In this document: piece by piece, positions 46,298 through 55,452 of the stretch
Numbering within the stretch: the stretch's first letter is position 1
Layout: the number at the start of each line of letters is the position of its first letter
DNA from: Halomonas aestuarii
Lineage (GTDB): Bacteria > Pseudomonadota > Gammaproteobacteria > Pseudomonadales > Halomonadaceae
DNA: 64,000 nt
Reading direction: 5' to 3'
Assembly (NCBI RefSeq): GCF_001886615.1
Contig: NZ_CP018139.1
Location: 868,001-932,000 of the forward strand
Notes under the pieces: model-generated
What the model was told of the DNA's origin: nothing
What the model saw: the letters and a program-made list of their open reading frames with translations, nothing else
Database searches by the model: none
Program-made: the position numbers and the translations under genes

Positions 46298-47245
46298 TCA
46301 GCCGGCCGCGAGCCGTGACAGGGCGAAGCCGGCGATGGCCGTATCCTGCACGCCGGTGCCGGTGAGATCGCACACCGTGAGGGTATCGTCCGACAGGCGC
46401 AGGCGCTGGCCCTCAGCGATGACCCGGCCCAGCTCATGGACCTTGAAGGGCACCTCCCCGCCGCCGAACGCCTTGAGCTCGCCGTTGCCCTCGCTCTGTG
46501 CCCGGGTATCGCAGACGAAGGCGTCGGCGCGGGTCAGCACCGAGGCATCGAGCTCCCGCTTCTCCGGGCTGTCCGAGCCCATGGCGGTCACGTGCACGCC
46601 CGGGGGCAGGTCCCGGGCGTGCAGCAGCGGCGTGCGCGACGGCGTGGCGGTGACGATGATGTCCGCCCGGGCACAGGCGTCGCCCACCTCGGCATGGACG
46701 TTCACCGAAAGCCCCCTGCCGCGCATCCGCTCGGCATAGGCCTCGGCGCCCTCCGAGCGACGCGCCCAGACGTCCAGGGTGTCGATGTCACGCACCAGCC
46801 GTAGCGCCTCGACCTGGCGCTCGGCCTGTTCGCCTGCGCCCAGCACCGCCACCCGGTGGCTGCCCGGGCGAGACAGGTGCTTCGCCGCGATGGCCCCGGC
46901 CAGTGCCGTGCGCACCAGGGTGAGATAGCCCTCGTCGAAGAGCACCGCCTCGACGAGCCCGGTCCGGGCGGAGAACACCAGCATCAGGCCATTGAGGCTC
47001 GGCAGTCCCAGCCGGGGGTTGTCGAAGAAGCCGGGGCTGACCTTGATGGCGAAGCACTCGGCGCCCCGGATGTGGGCGGTCTTGACGTCCACCTCGCCGT
47101 TGGCCTCCTCGACGGCCATGGAGAGGATCGGCGGCTGCACCACCTCGCCGCGGCCCAGCGCCGCGAACCCCGCCTCCACGGCGGCCAGGGCCTCGTGGTC
47201 GATCCCGACGGCCCGCTCGATGGCCTCGCGATGGTAGAGCTGCAT
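46298..47245 (-). CDS. eutC: EutC-type ornithine-cyclodeaminase-family protein (ectoine utilisation)
   Basis: A 315-residue NAD-binding protein of the ornithine cyclodeaminase/mu-crystallin family. VKTAHIRGAECFAIKVSPGF, VLGAGEQAERQVEAL and TATPSRTPLL are characteristic. Members include EutC of ectoine loci and BhcD iminosuccinate reductase. Context (eutB and doeD next to it) favours EutC, which is linked to hydroxyectoine breakdown after ring opening. Located 27 bp after eutB. Confidence 0.83.
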   Translation of the reverse strand: MQLYHREAIERAVGIDHEALAAVEAGFAALGRGEVVQPPILSMAVEEANGEVDVKTAHIRGAECFAIKVSPGFFDNPRLGLPSLNGLMLVFSARTGLVEAVLFDEGYLTLVRTALAGAIAAKHLSRPGSHRVAVLGAGEQAERQVEALRLVRDIDTLDVWARRSEGAEAYAERMRGRGLSVNVHAEVGDACARADIIVTATPSRTPLLHARDLPPGVHVTAMGSDSPEKRELDASVLTRADAFVCDTRAQSEGNGELKAFGGGEVPFKVHELGRVIAEGQRLRLSDDTLTVCDLTGTGVQDTAIAGFALSRLAAG

Positions 47246-47272
47246 GGCGATCTCCGTGAAAGGGTTGAAGCG

Positions 47273-48265
47273 TCAGCGTCCCGCCAGGACCCGCGCCCGG
47301 TCAAGGATCTCGAGGGACACCGCATTGCCGGAGAGGATCAGGGCCACCTTGCGGCCCCGCACCGCCAGGCCATGCTCCTCGATGGCCGCCAGCCCCACCG
47401 CGGCGGCGCCCTCCACCAGCCGCTTCTCGTGCTCGAGGATGGCCACCATGGCCCGGGCGATGGCCCGCTCCGAGACCTGGACATGGTCGTCCATCACCTC
47501 GCGCACCAGGGCCAGGGTGCAGCGGTTGTCGCGCCCGATGCCGCCGCCCAGCGAATCCCCCAGGCTCTCGACCTCCTCGACGGCCACGGGATACCCCGCC
47601 TGGAGGCTTTCCCACATGGCCGCCCCCCGGGACAGGCTCACCCCGGTGACCCGGCACTCGGGCCGGATCGCCTTCACGGCCACGCCGATGCCGCCCAGCA
47701 GGCCGCCCCCGGAGAGGCCGACGATGACCCGGTCCAGGTCCGGGCAGTCTTCCATGAGCTCCAGGCCGATGGTGCCCTGCCCCGCAGCGACCAGCGGGTC
47801 GTCGAAGGGCGGGATCAGGGTCATGCCGCGTTCGCTCACCAGCCGCTCGACCTCCTCGAAGGCCTCGTCCTGACTGGCGCCGACGCGCCTCGCCTCGGCG
47901 CCCAGGGCCTCGATGGCGGCCACCTTGTCGGGCGGCACCAGCCGCGAGAGGCAGATCACCGCCGGCACCCCCTGCTGCGCCGCGGCATAGGCCACGGCGC
48001 GGCCATGGTTGCCGGTGGAGGCGGTCACCACCCCGGCCGCCAGGGCCTCGCTGCCGTGACGCTCGATCAAGGCGGCGATCATGTTGGTGGCGCCGCGCAG
48101 CTTGAAGGCGCCGGTGGGCTGGCAGGTCTCGAGCTTGAGCAGGATCTCGGCCTCGAAGCGTGCCGAGAGGGCCGCCGAACGCACGAGGGGCGTGCGCACC
48201 ACCTGGCCGGCGATGCGCCGACGCGCCTGGTGGATCGCCTCCAGGGAGACACCGTGATGGGACAT
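47273..48265 (-). CDS. eutB: EutB-type PLP-dependent dehydratase (ectoine utilisation)
   Basis: A 330-residue fold-type II PLP enzyme related to threonine dehydratase and beta-hydroxyaspartate dehydratase. The PLP Lys is in GAFKLRGATN, and the phosphate loop is SGGGLLGGI. GGAGGAG precedes the ATG at 48265. With EutC it is thought to convert the hydroxy-diaminobutyrate derived from hydroxyectoine toward the DABA/aspartate route. No eutA homologue is present in this window. Confidence 0.83.
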   Translation of the reverse strand: MSHHGVSLEAIHQARRRIAGQVVRTPLVRSAALSARFEAEILLKLETCQPTGAFKLRGATNMIAALIERHGSEALAAGVVTASTGNHGRAVAYAAAQQGVPAVICLSRLVPPDKVAAIEALGAEARRVGASQDEAFEEVERLVSERGMTLIPPFDDPLVAAGQGTIGLELMEDCPDLDRVIVGLSGGGLLGGIGVAVKAIRPECRVTGVSLSRGAAMWESLQAGYPVAVEEVESLGDSLGGGIGRDNRCTLALVREVMDDHVQVSERAIARAMVAILEHEKRLVEGAAAVGLAAIEEHGLAVRGRKVALILSGNAVSLEILDRARVLAGR

Positions 48266-48360
48266 CGTCTCCTCCATGCCAACGGCGTCGCCGCGGGAAG
48301 GCCCGCGGCGACGCTCAGGGGTGATGGCCTCACGAATGAGGCCGGGATCTCGGCAGGCCG

Positions 48361-49788
48361 TCAGGCGACCGTGTCCGCCATCGCCTGGATGGCGCCCTCA
48401 CGAACCAGCTCGTCCAGCACGGCATCCACGGCGCGGTGGGCCCGGGCGACGATCTCGTCGACCTCCTCGCGGGTGGTGGTCAGCGGCGGCGCGAAGCCCA
48501 GGATGTCGCCCTGGGGCATGGCGCGAGCGATGAGGTTCTCCTGCATCGCCGCGGCGGCGATGCGCGGGCCCACCTTGAGCGCCGGGTCGAAGGCCGCGCG
48601 GCGGCTCGGCTCGGCGGAGAACTCCAGCGCCGCCAGCATGCCCACGCCGCGCACGTTGCCGACGATGGGATGGTCACCGAAGGCGTCCTGCATCCGCTCC
48701 TGGAGGTAGGCGCCGGTCTCGGCGGCATTGCGGGTCAGCCCCTCGCGCTCGATGATCTCGAGGTTCGCCAGCCCCGCGGCGCAGCCCAGGGCGTGACCGG
48801 AGTAGGTCCAGCCGTGCCCGATCGGGCCGTACTCGCCGGTGCCCTGCTCCAGCACCTTCCAGACGCGGTCGCCGACGATCACGCCGGAGAGCGGCTGGTA
48901 GGCGCTGGTCAGGCCCTTGGCCACGGTGATCAGGTCGGGCTTGATGCCGTAGCGATGGCTGCCGAAGTCGGTGCCGATCCGTCCGAAGCCGCAGACGACC
49001 TCGTCGGCGATCAGCAGGACGTCGTACCTGGCCAGCACCGCCTGGATCTCGTCCCAGTAGCCTTCCGGCGGCGGCACGATGCCCCCGGTGCCGAGCACCG
49101 GCTCGCCGATGAAGGCGGCCACGGTGTCCGGCCCCTCGGCCAGGATCATCTCCTCGAGCTTGGTGGCGCAGTGCTTCGAGAACTCGCGCTCGGTCATGCC
49201 CTCCAGCTCCGCGGCCCGCTGGTAGTAGAACGGCGCCTCGGTGTGGCGGATGGTGTCGATGGGCAGGTCGAAGTGGTCGTGGAACGCCTTGAGGCCGGTC
49301 AGCGAGCCCGAGGCGATGCCGGACCCGTGGTAGCCGCGCATGCGCGAGATGACCTTCTTCTTCTGCGGCAGGCCGCGCACGTTGTTGTAGTAGCGCACGA
49401 TCTTCAGCTGGGTCTCGTTGGCGTCAGAACCGGACATGCCATAGTAGACCTTGGACATGCCGGGGCCGGCGAGCTCGAGGATCTTCTCGGAGAGCGCGAT
49501 CTGCGGCTCGTTGGAGTGCCCCACGTAGGTGTGGTAGTAGGAGAGCTCGAGGGCCTGGCGGTAGATGGCCTCGGCCACCTCGGTGCGGCCATAGCCGATG
49601 TTCACGCAGTACAGGCCGGCGAAGCCGTCGATGAACTCGCGACCGTCCTTGTCGACGATGTGGATGCCCTTGCCGCCCGAGATCACGCGACCCGGTGCGT
49701 CGCCATGGGCGAAGTCGCGCAGGTGGGTGGAGGCGTGGAAGGTCACCTTGCGATCGCGCTCGATCAGGTCCTGGTGCTGCTGGCTCAT
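48361..49788 (-). CDS. doeD: Diaminobutyrate-2-oxoglutarate-type transaminase DoeD
   Basis: A 475-residue class III aminotransferase. GYHGSGIASGSLTG, LIADEVVCGFGRIGTDFG and the PLP-Lys region PDLITVAKGLTSAYQPLSG are intact. It removes the terminal amino group of 2,4-diaminobutyrate to give aspartate semialdehyde, step 3 of ectoine degradation. It lies 95 bp after doeC, as in Halomonas elongata. Confidence 0.9.
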   Translation of the reverse strand: MSQQHQDLIERDRKVTFHASTHLRDFAHGDAPGRVISGGKGIHIVDKDGREFIDGFAGLYCVNIGYGRTEVAEAIYRQALELSYYHTYVGHSNEPQIALSEKILELAGPGMSKVYYGMSGSDANETQLKIVRYYNNVRGLPQKKKVISRMRGYHGSGIASGSLTGLKAFHDHFDLPIDTIRHTEAPFYYQRAAELEGMTEREFSKHCATKLEEMILAEGPDTVAAFIGEPVLGTGGIVPPPEGYWDEIQAVLARYDVLLIADEVVCGFGRIGTDFGSHRYGIKPDLITVAKGLTSAYQPLSGVIVGDRVWKVLEQGTGEYGPIGHGWTYSGHALGCAAGLANLEIIEREGLTRNAAETGAYLQERMQDAFGDHPIVGNVRGVGMLAALEFSAEPSRRAAFDPALKVGPRIAAAAMQENLIARAMPQGDILGFAPPLTTTREEVDEIVARAHRAVDAVLDELVREGAIQAMADTVA

Positions 49789-49883
49789 CTCGTTCTCTCT
49801 TCTCTCGTCAGGACTCCCCGCCGCGGCGGGGAGGAGGTTCATCGGTTCGCTGGCGGGTCGGCCGGAGCCGGGCGCGGGCGCGG

Positions 49884-51365
49884 CTAGCTGCCGGAGACGG
49901 AGCCCAGGGCGCCGAGGCAGTAGTACTTGGTCTCCAGGTACTCGTCGATGCCGGTCACGCCGCCCTCGCGGCCGAGGCCGGAGTGCTTGACGCCACCGAA
50001 GGGCACCGGGGGGCCGGTCATCTTCACCGAGTTCACCGACACCATGCCGAACTCCAGGGCGCGCAGGATCTTCCAGATGCGGCGGATGTCGTGAGTGTAG
50101 ATGTAGGCAGCCAGCCCGTACTCGGTGTCGTTGGCCATCTCGATGACCTGGTCGTCGTCGGCATAGGCGGTGATCCCGGCCACCGGCGCGAAGCTCTCCT
50201 CGTGCCAGATCTTCATGTCGTGGGTCACCCCCGTGAGCAGCACCGGCATGAAGAAGTTCTCGCCCGGCGCCTGCGTCTGGTCGCCGGCCACCAGGGTCGC
50301 CCCCTTGGAGATGGCGTCGTCGACGATGGCCGCGGCCTTCTCCACCGCCTGGCGGTGGATCAGCGGACCGAGGTCGACCTCGTTCTCCAGGCCGTTGCCC
50401 ACGGTCAGGGCCGCCATGCGCTCGGCGAAGTGCTCGACGAACTCGTCATGGATCGACTCGTGGACCAGGATGCGGTCCGCGGCCAGGCAGTCCTGTCCGG
50501 CGGTCTGGAACTTGGCCGCCACCGCGGCGAAGGCCGCCTCCCTGGGGTCCATGTCCGGCCCGACAATGAAGGGGGCGTTGCCGCCCAGTTCCAGCGAGAC
50601 ACGCTTCACGGTGTTGGCACACTGCTCCAGCAGCAGCCGGCCCACCCGGGTGGAGCCGGTGAAGGAGAGCGCCTTGACGCGATCCTCGGCACAGAGGATC
50701 CGCGATACCTCGGGCGGCTCGCCCAGCACCACGTTGAACACCCCGGCCGGGATGCCGGCACGCTCGGCCAGCTCCGCCAGCGCCAGCGCGGAGAACGGGG
50801 TCTCCCCGGCGGGCTTGACGATCACCGGGCAGCCGGCGGCCATGGCGGCGGCAGCCTTGCGGGTGATCATCGCCAGCGGGAAGTTCCAGGGCGTGATCAG
50901 GGCGGCGATCCCCACCGGCTCCTTGATGGTGCCCAGGGCCGCGTTGGGGATGTGGCTCGGGATGGTCTCGCCGAAGGTGCGCTTGCCCTCCTCGGCGAAC
51001 CAGCGCACGAAGCTGGCCCCGTACTCCACCTCGCCCCGGGCGTCGGGCAGCGGCTTGCCCTGCTCCAGGGTCATGATGAGGGCGAGGTCCTCGCGGTTGG
51101 CCTGCAGCAGGTCATACCAGGCGAGCAGGCGCTCGCAGCGCTCGTCGGCCCGCAGGGCACGCCAGTGCACGAAGGCGGCCTCGGCGGCATCCACGGCCTC
51201 GGTGATCTGGTGGGGTTCCAGCCAGGGGATGTGGCCCAGCGTCTCTCCGGTGGCCGGGTCGAACACGGCCTCCTCGCGGCCGCCGTCGCCGTGGGTCCAC
51301 TTGCCGTCCACGTAGGCATACTGACGGAACAGGCGCGGATCGCTGAGTTTGTTGGACAGAGTCAT
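49884..51365 (-). CDS. doeC: Aspartate-semialdehyde dehydrogenase DoeC
   Basis: A 493-residue aldehyde dehydrogenase that oxidises L-aspartate semialdehyde to L-aspartate. The catalytic Cys is in FQTAGQDCLAADR and the general-base Glu in LELGGNAPFIV, both intact (in contrast to the ALDH at 6073). GTIKEPVGIAALITPWNFPL forms the Rossmann loop. GGGGAGG precedes the ATG. First of the doeC-doeD-eutB-eutC-HAD block. Confidence 0.9.
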   Translation of the reverse strand: MTLSNKLSDPRLFRQYAYVDGKWTHGDGGREEAVFDPATGETLGHIPWLEPHQITEAVDAAEAAFVHWRALRADERCERLLAWYDLLQANREDLALIMTLEQGKPLPDARGEVEYGASFVRWFAEEGKRTFGETIPSHIPNAALGTIKEPVGIAALITPWNFPLAMITRKAAAAMAAGCPVIVKPAGETPFSALALAELAERAGIPAGVFNVVLGEPPEVSRILCAEDRVKALSFTGSTRVGRLLLEQCANTVKRVSLELGGNAPFIVGPDMDPREAAFAAVAAKFQTAGQDCLAADRILVHESIHDEFVEHFAERMAALTVGNGLENEVDLGPLIHRQAVEKAAAIVDDAISKGATLVAGDQTQAPGENFFMPVLLTGVTHDMKIWHEESFAPVAGITAYADDDQVIEMANDTEYGLAAYIYTHDIRRIWKILRALEFGMVSVNSVKMTGPPVPFGGVKHSGLGREGGVTGIDEYLETKYYCLGALGSVSGS

Positions 51366-51497
51366 GCTGTACCTCCCCTGGCGCGCCGGCAGGCTCATGG
51401 CCGGCGTGGTAGAAACGGGCGAGCCGCCTGGTCGTGAAGCTCCAGGGCGGCTCGATGGGTACAGGATAAGGGGTATGGCGGGACGGGACTTTTCGTT

Positions 51498-51553
51498 AAC
51501 CGCACCTCCCGACACAGGATTTTTTGTCCTGTGCCGGGAAGATGCGGTTTTTT
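51498..51553 (+). terminator. Large hairpin upstream of doeC, terminator-like on the plus strand
   Basis: An inverted repeat from 51498 to 51549 (AACCGCA ... TGCGGTT, with CACAGGA / TCCTGTG inside) closes a near-perfect stem with a T-rich loop. On plus it is followed by six T (51548-51553), on minus by TTAACG. The neighbouring genes run on minus, so it may block antisense transcription or act as an RNA structure at the decarboxylase-doeC junction. Confidence 0.65.
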
Positions 51554-51569
51554 CTGTGGGCCTCGGGGC

Positions 51570-54353
51570 TCATCCCAGCGGCGGGTTGCTGAGGGCCTCC
51601 TCGGTGAACACCAGCAGGCCGAGCTCGGGGCGGTAGCCGTGGATCTCGGTCACGTCCAGGGCCTGCAGGAAGTAGAGGATCTCCTCGCTGACCACCTGGC
51701 CTGGCACCAGCACCGGGAAGCCTGGCGGATAGGGGATCACGAAGCTCGCCGAGACCACGTCGCGACCGCTGCGCATCTGGGCCTGCAGCTCCCCGTTGTC
51801 GAAGCGCAGGTACTCGGTGTTCTCCTCGTCGTAGCTGAGGAAGTAGGCCCGGCGGATGTCCCCCTCCGGGGTGTTGCCATCGGGCGCGGGGCGGAAGGCG
51901 TCGTGGAAGCGGCTGAAGTCGGGCAGCGGCGGCAGTTCCTTGGTCAGCGAGTGGATGCGATTCTCGATGATCTTGCGCTCGGGGCGGCTGCTCTCCTCCC
52001 AGCGGTACTCGAACTCCTTGGCCAGCTTGATCAGCACGTCGAGCAGGTAGGCGATGGCGCCACGCGATGTACCGATGTTGGTCATGAACAGCACGGTATT
52101 GCGAGAGGTCTTGTTGATCTGGATACCGTACTTGTTCATCAGGTATTCGTTCTTGAAGGTATCCCCGTCGATGCCGGTCGCGCCGATGGCGATGGTGATG
52201 CGGCTGGGGTCGACGACGAACTCGTCGTTGGCCCAGGCCTCCTCCATCTTGTTCCAGCCCGTGACCGGGTCGTAGAAAGTCTCGACCCCCGACTCCCGGA
52301 ACTCCAGCGGCACCATGTCCTGATTGACCAGCACCCGGAAGTACTTCTGCAGCAGCGGATGCGTATAGAGCTGCTCACGCAGCGTCAGCGCGGCCTCGAC
52401 CTGGGCATGGACCAGCTCGAAGCCCTCCATCTCCGCCTGCATGCGCCCCACGTCCAGCGAGGCGATGATCTGGTAGTTCGGCGAGGTCGAGGTATGGGTC
52501 ATGTAGGCCTCGTGGAACGGCGCCTCGACCTTCTGGCGATAGTCCTGGTCCCAGACATGGATCATCGAGCCCTGACGCAGCGAGGTCAGGGTCTTGTGGG
52601 TGGAGTGGGTGGCATAGGCACGGATGCGCACCGCGTCGGGGTCGGGCATCAGGCGCCGGTCGAGCCAGGTGGCATCGTCGTCGGGATCGAGCGTCTCGAA
52701 CTCCGCCTTCCAGGCGTCGTACTCCTCGCGGTAGGCCGCACTGCGGTAGCGGTCCCGCAGGGTCCGGGCGGCATGCATGGCGGTCCGCGGCCGGTAGGTC
52801 GGGTTGAAGCCGGCGAAGGCGAACCAGGCCTCGTCCCACAGGAAGACCAGGTCGGGCTTGATCGCCAGGCACTCCTCCATCACCCGCCGCACGTTGTAGA
52901 CCACGCCGTCGAAGGTGCAGTTGGTGAGCAGAAGCATCTTGACCTTGTGCAGCTGGCCGGAGCGCTTGTACTCGAGCAGCGTCTTCTTGATCTCCTTGAG
53001 CGGCACGGCGCCGTACATGGAGTAGTCGTCGAGCGGATAGGAGTCCAGGTAGCTGACATGGGCGCCGGCCAGCACCATGCCGTAGTGGTGCGACTTGTGG
53101 CAGTCGCGGTCGATCAGCACGATGTCGCGGGGCTTGACCAGAGCCTGCACCACGATCTTGTTGGCCGTGGAGGTGCCGTTGGTGACGAAGAAGCTCTGGC
53201 GCGCCCCGAAGGCCCGGGCGGCATACTCCTGGGCCTTCTTGATCGGCCCGTAGGGCTGCAGCAGGGAATCCAGCCCGCCGGAGGTGGCCGAGGTCTCGGC
53301 GAGGAAGATGTTGATGCCGTAGAAGTCGATCATCTGCCCGGCCCAGTGGGAGCGGGTGACCGACTTGCCCCGGGAGATGGGCATGGCATGGAAGACCCCG
53401 GTCGGCTTCTTGCTGTACTCGCGCAGGGCATCGAAGAAGGGCGTGCGATAGCGGTTGTCGATGGCCCGCAGGATGGTGTGGTGCTGCTCGATGTAGTCCG
53501 TCTCGCGGTAGAAGATGCGATTGAAATGACGGATGTCGCGACTGGCCGTGGCCTCCACGTCGCCGCTGGTGACCAGGAACTGGTCGATCTCGGGGCGCAG
53601 CTCGTGGATCATGGTGCTGAGCATGATGCTGCGTTCGGCCTCCGACTGGTTCTCCAGGGACTGTTCGGAGAGCCCCTCGAGGTAGCTGCGCAGGGCGCTG
53701 AGGTTGTACTTCGACTTGTAGGGGAACTCGTAGCGGATCAGGCAGGCCTGGATGTTGGGATTGACCAGCACTGCGATCAGCGCGTCCTCGAAGCTGCGCA
53801 CCGTGACCACGTCATAGACGAAACGGTCCTCCGGGCGGCGCAGGTTATGGAAGGCCTCGCGGACCACCTCCTCCTCCGGCGCCGAGAGGGTGTCGACGAT
53901 CAGCAGCTCGAAGTAGGGCTGGGCCGAACTGTTGGAGGTCGGATGGCCACGACGCAACTGGTTCAGCGCATCCAGGGTCTCCAGGTCCTCGGCGTCGGCA
54001 TCGGTCTCGCTGAGGTCGACATGGCGACGCCGGTAGGACTCGCTGATCAGCGCCCGCACCAGGCGCTTGACCACCTTCTCCAGCAGCCCGTACTCCTCGC
54101 GGTTGAACAGCGTCCAGAGGTGCCGGAAGTCCTCCTTGGACGGGAAGGCATGGTAGTCCTCGATGATCTCGAGGCGGGTGAGCTTGACGTCGATGGCCTT
54201 GATCAGGTTCTTGGAGCGATTCGGGTCGTTCAGGCGGATCAGCTGACCCAGGTCGCGCTTGAGCGCGTTCCAGGTGTCGGCGCGCAGCTGGGAGATCTTG
54301 TGGTAGAAGCCCAGGGCGGTATAGGGCGTCTCGGATTGACTCGTCTCTGGCAT
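51570..54353 (-). CDS. Large Orn/Lys/Arg-decarboxylase-family PLP enzyme
   Basis: A 927-residue fold-type I PLP enzyme. Residues about 140-265 form the receiver-like N-terminal wing domain of the family. The core has TNGTSTANKIV, DRDCHKSHHYG, FLWDEAWFAFAGFNP and the PLP Lys (about 587) in THSTHKTLTSLRQGS. It is longer than the usual 710-760 residues, with an extra N-terminal segment and an insertion before the Lys. Substrate is unknown; diaminobutyrate, ornithine, lysine or arginine are options. The ATG at 54353 or one four codons upstream may be the start; neither has a strong ribosome site. It lies inside the ectoine locus with a C45 acyltransferase, an ATP-grasp protein and a nitrilase. 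Confidence 0.8.
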   Translation of the reverse strand: MPETSQSETPYTALGFYHKISQLRADTWNALKRDLGQLIRLNDPNRSKNLIKAIDVKLTRLEIIEDYHAFPSKEDFRHLWTLFNREEYGLLEKVVKRLVRALISESYRRRHVDLSETDADAEDLETLDALNQLRRGHPTSNSSAQPYFELLIVDTLSAPEEEVVREAFHNLRRPEDRFVYDVVTVRSFEDALIAVLVNPNIQACLIRYEFPYKSKYNLSALRSYLEGLSEQSLENQSEAERSIMLSTMIHELRPEIDQFLVTSGDVEATASRDIRHFNRIFYRETDYIEQHHTILRAIDNRYRTPFFDALREYSKKPTGVFHAMPISRGKSVTRSHWAGQMIDFYGINIFLAETSATSGGLDSLLQPYGPIKKAQEYAARAFGARQSFFVTNGTSTANKIVVQALVKPRDIVLIDRDCHKSHHYGMVLAGAHVSYLDSYPLDDYSMYGAVPLKEIKKTLLEYKRSGQLHKVKMLLLTNCTFDGVVYNVRRVMEECLAIKPDLVFLWDEAWFAFAGFNPTYRPRTAMHAARTLRDRYRSAAYREEYDAWKAEFETLDPDDDATWLDRRLMPDPDAVRIRAYATHSTHKTLTSLRQGSMIHVWDQDYRQKVEAPFHEAYMTHTSTSPNYQIIASLDVGRMQAEMEGFELVHAQVEAALTLREQLYTHPLLQKYFRVLVNQDMVPLEFRESGVETFYDPVTGWNKMEEAWANDEFVVDPSRITIAIGATGIDGDTFKNEYLMNKYGIQINKTSRNTVLFMTNIGTSRGAIAYLLDVLIKLAKEFEYRWEESSRPERKIIENRIHSLTKELPPLPDFSRFHDAFRPAPDGNTPEGDIRRAYFLSYDEENTEYLRFDNGELQAQMRSGRDVVSASFVIPYPPGFPVLVPGQVVSEEILYFLQALDVTEIHGYRPELGLLVFTEEALSNPPLG

Positions 54354-54406
54354 GGCAACACCCATCCGTGTTCGTTGTTTTATGAAATGCTTCGGCCGAC
54401 CCGGGA

Positions 54407-55405
54407 TCAGCCGTGGTTCAGTCCGCGCACGCCGTAGCGGACGGTGATCCGTTCCTCGGGGAAATGGTCAAAGCTCAGGTCCAGGTTCAGGCCGGGCCAG
54501 TGAAACTGTGCGCGTCCCGAACAGGGACGATAGATGGCGGTATAGACGGTCCCCAGGCCCCGCCGGTAGTCATGGCGAAACAGGGGAGGTGACGAGAAGG
54601 CGGCGATCAGCCGCTCCTCGGTGGTATCCTCGTCGTCCACCAGGATCGACAGCTGGCGCTCGCGGATCAGCGTCTCCGAGGCCAGGGCATGGGCATACCA
54701 CTCGATCTTCTTCTGGTGGTTGGTCGCCACCGGCACGCGCCGGATGCTGGCACGACGATCCGGAGCGATCATCGCCGTCACGTAGCGACCGGCGGAGTCG
54801 GCCACGGTGATGTTGTAGGCCATGTGGGTCGGGATCCGGGCCAGCACCTCCGAGGCCTCGGGCACGGTGTCGCAGAACTCCAGCAGGTAGCGCAGGATGA
54901 TCGGCGCACCGAACCCCTGCCCCACCGCCTTGCGCCCGCCGAACGCCAGGGAGACGGCGAGCCCGCGATCGTTCATCCCGTCCAGCACGCCCCACAGGCA
55001 ATCGGTCATGGCGATCACCCGCCGCTCGTTCCAGTGCGTGTAGAGGATGGTCCCCTCGCACAGCTCGGGCGGATAGTCGTAGTTGCGCGCCAGCATCGTG
55101 GACGAGGGACTCGCCAGCACCGCCTGGGAGCAGCCGGTGATATAGGGCGGTGGCTGGTAGAGGCTCAGGAAGCGCGCGGCCAGGTCGCTGCCGCCGGCCA
55201 GCTTGCACAGCGTCCGATAGGTATCGAGAAGCTCCGGCATGTGCTGGCGCAGGGCGTTGTAGCACGCGAGATACCCTGGCCTCTCCCGCTCCCCCTCGCT
55301 GAGGTACCACTGTTCGTAGGCCGGCCAGTGGTACTCGAACAGCGCCTGCCAACGGGGGCCTGCCGTTTCCTCGCGCACGGTCCGGAAATCAAGCATCTTG
55401 TCCAT
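54407..55405 (-). CDS. C45-family autoproteolytic acyltransferase/hydrolase
   Basis: A 332-residue Ntn-hydrolase of the acyl-CoA:6-aminopenicillanate acyltransferase family (peptidase C45). The expected self-cleavage site Gly91-Cys92 is in YITGCSQAV, with ARNYDY downstream as in active members. Such enzymes form or cleave amides of amines (for example beta-alanyl amines). It is 47 bp from the ATP-grasp gene and 53 bp from the decarboxylase gene. An amine or amino acid produced by those enzymes is a likely partner substrate. Confidence 0.8.
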   Translation of the reverse strand: MDKMLDFRTVREETAGPRWQALFEYHWPAYEQWYLSEGERERPGYLACYNALRQHMPELLDTYRTLCKLAGGSDLAARFLSLYQPPPYITGCSQAVLASPSSTMLARNYDYPPELCEGTILYTHWNERRVIAMTDCLWGVLDGMNDRGLAVSLAFGGRKAVGQGFGAPIILRYLLEFCDTVPEASEVLARIPTHMAYNITVADSAGRYVTAMIAPDRRASIRRVPVATNHQKKIEWYAHALASETLIRERQLSILVDDEDTTEERLIAAFSSPPLFRHDYRRGLGTVYTAIYRPCSGRAQFHWPGLNLDLSFDHFPEERITVRYGVRGLNHG

Positions 55406-55452
55406 GTCGGCCGGAGGCACCTCCCGGGTCGAAGGGGAAAGGATCGCTGTGT

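Noticed and set aside
46298..48265. eutB-eutC read as beta-hydroxyaspartate-cycle genes bhcB-bhcD
   Set aside because: The families are related, but bhcA and bhcC partners are absent and the genes directly follow doeC-doeD.
51531..54437. A 968-codon open frame on the plus strand opposite the decarboxylase gene
   Set aside because: It is a by-product of GC-rich codon use in the opposite strand; the translation has no recognisable domain, while the minus strand encodes a clear PLP enzyme.
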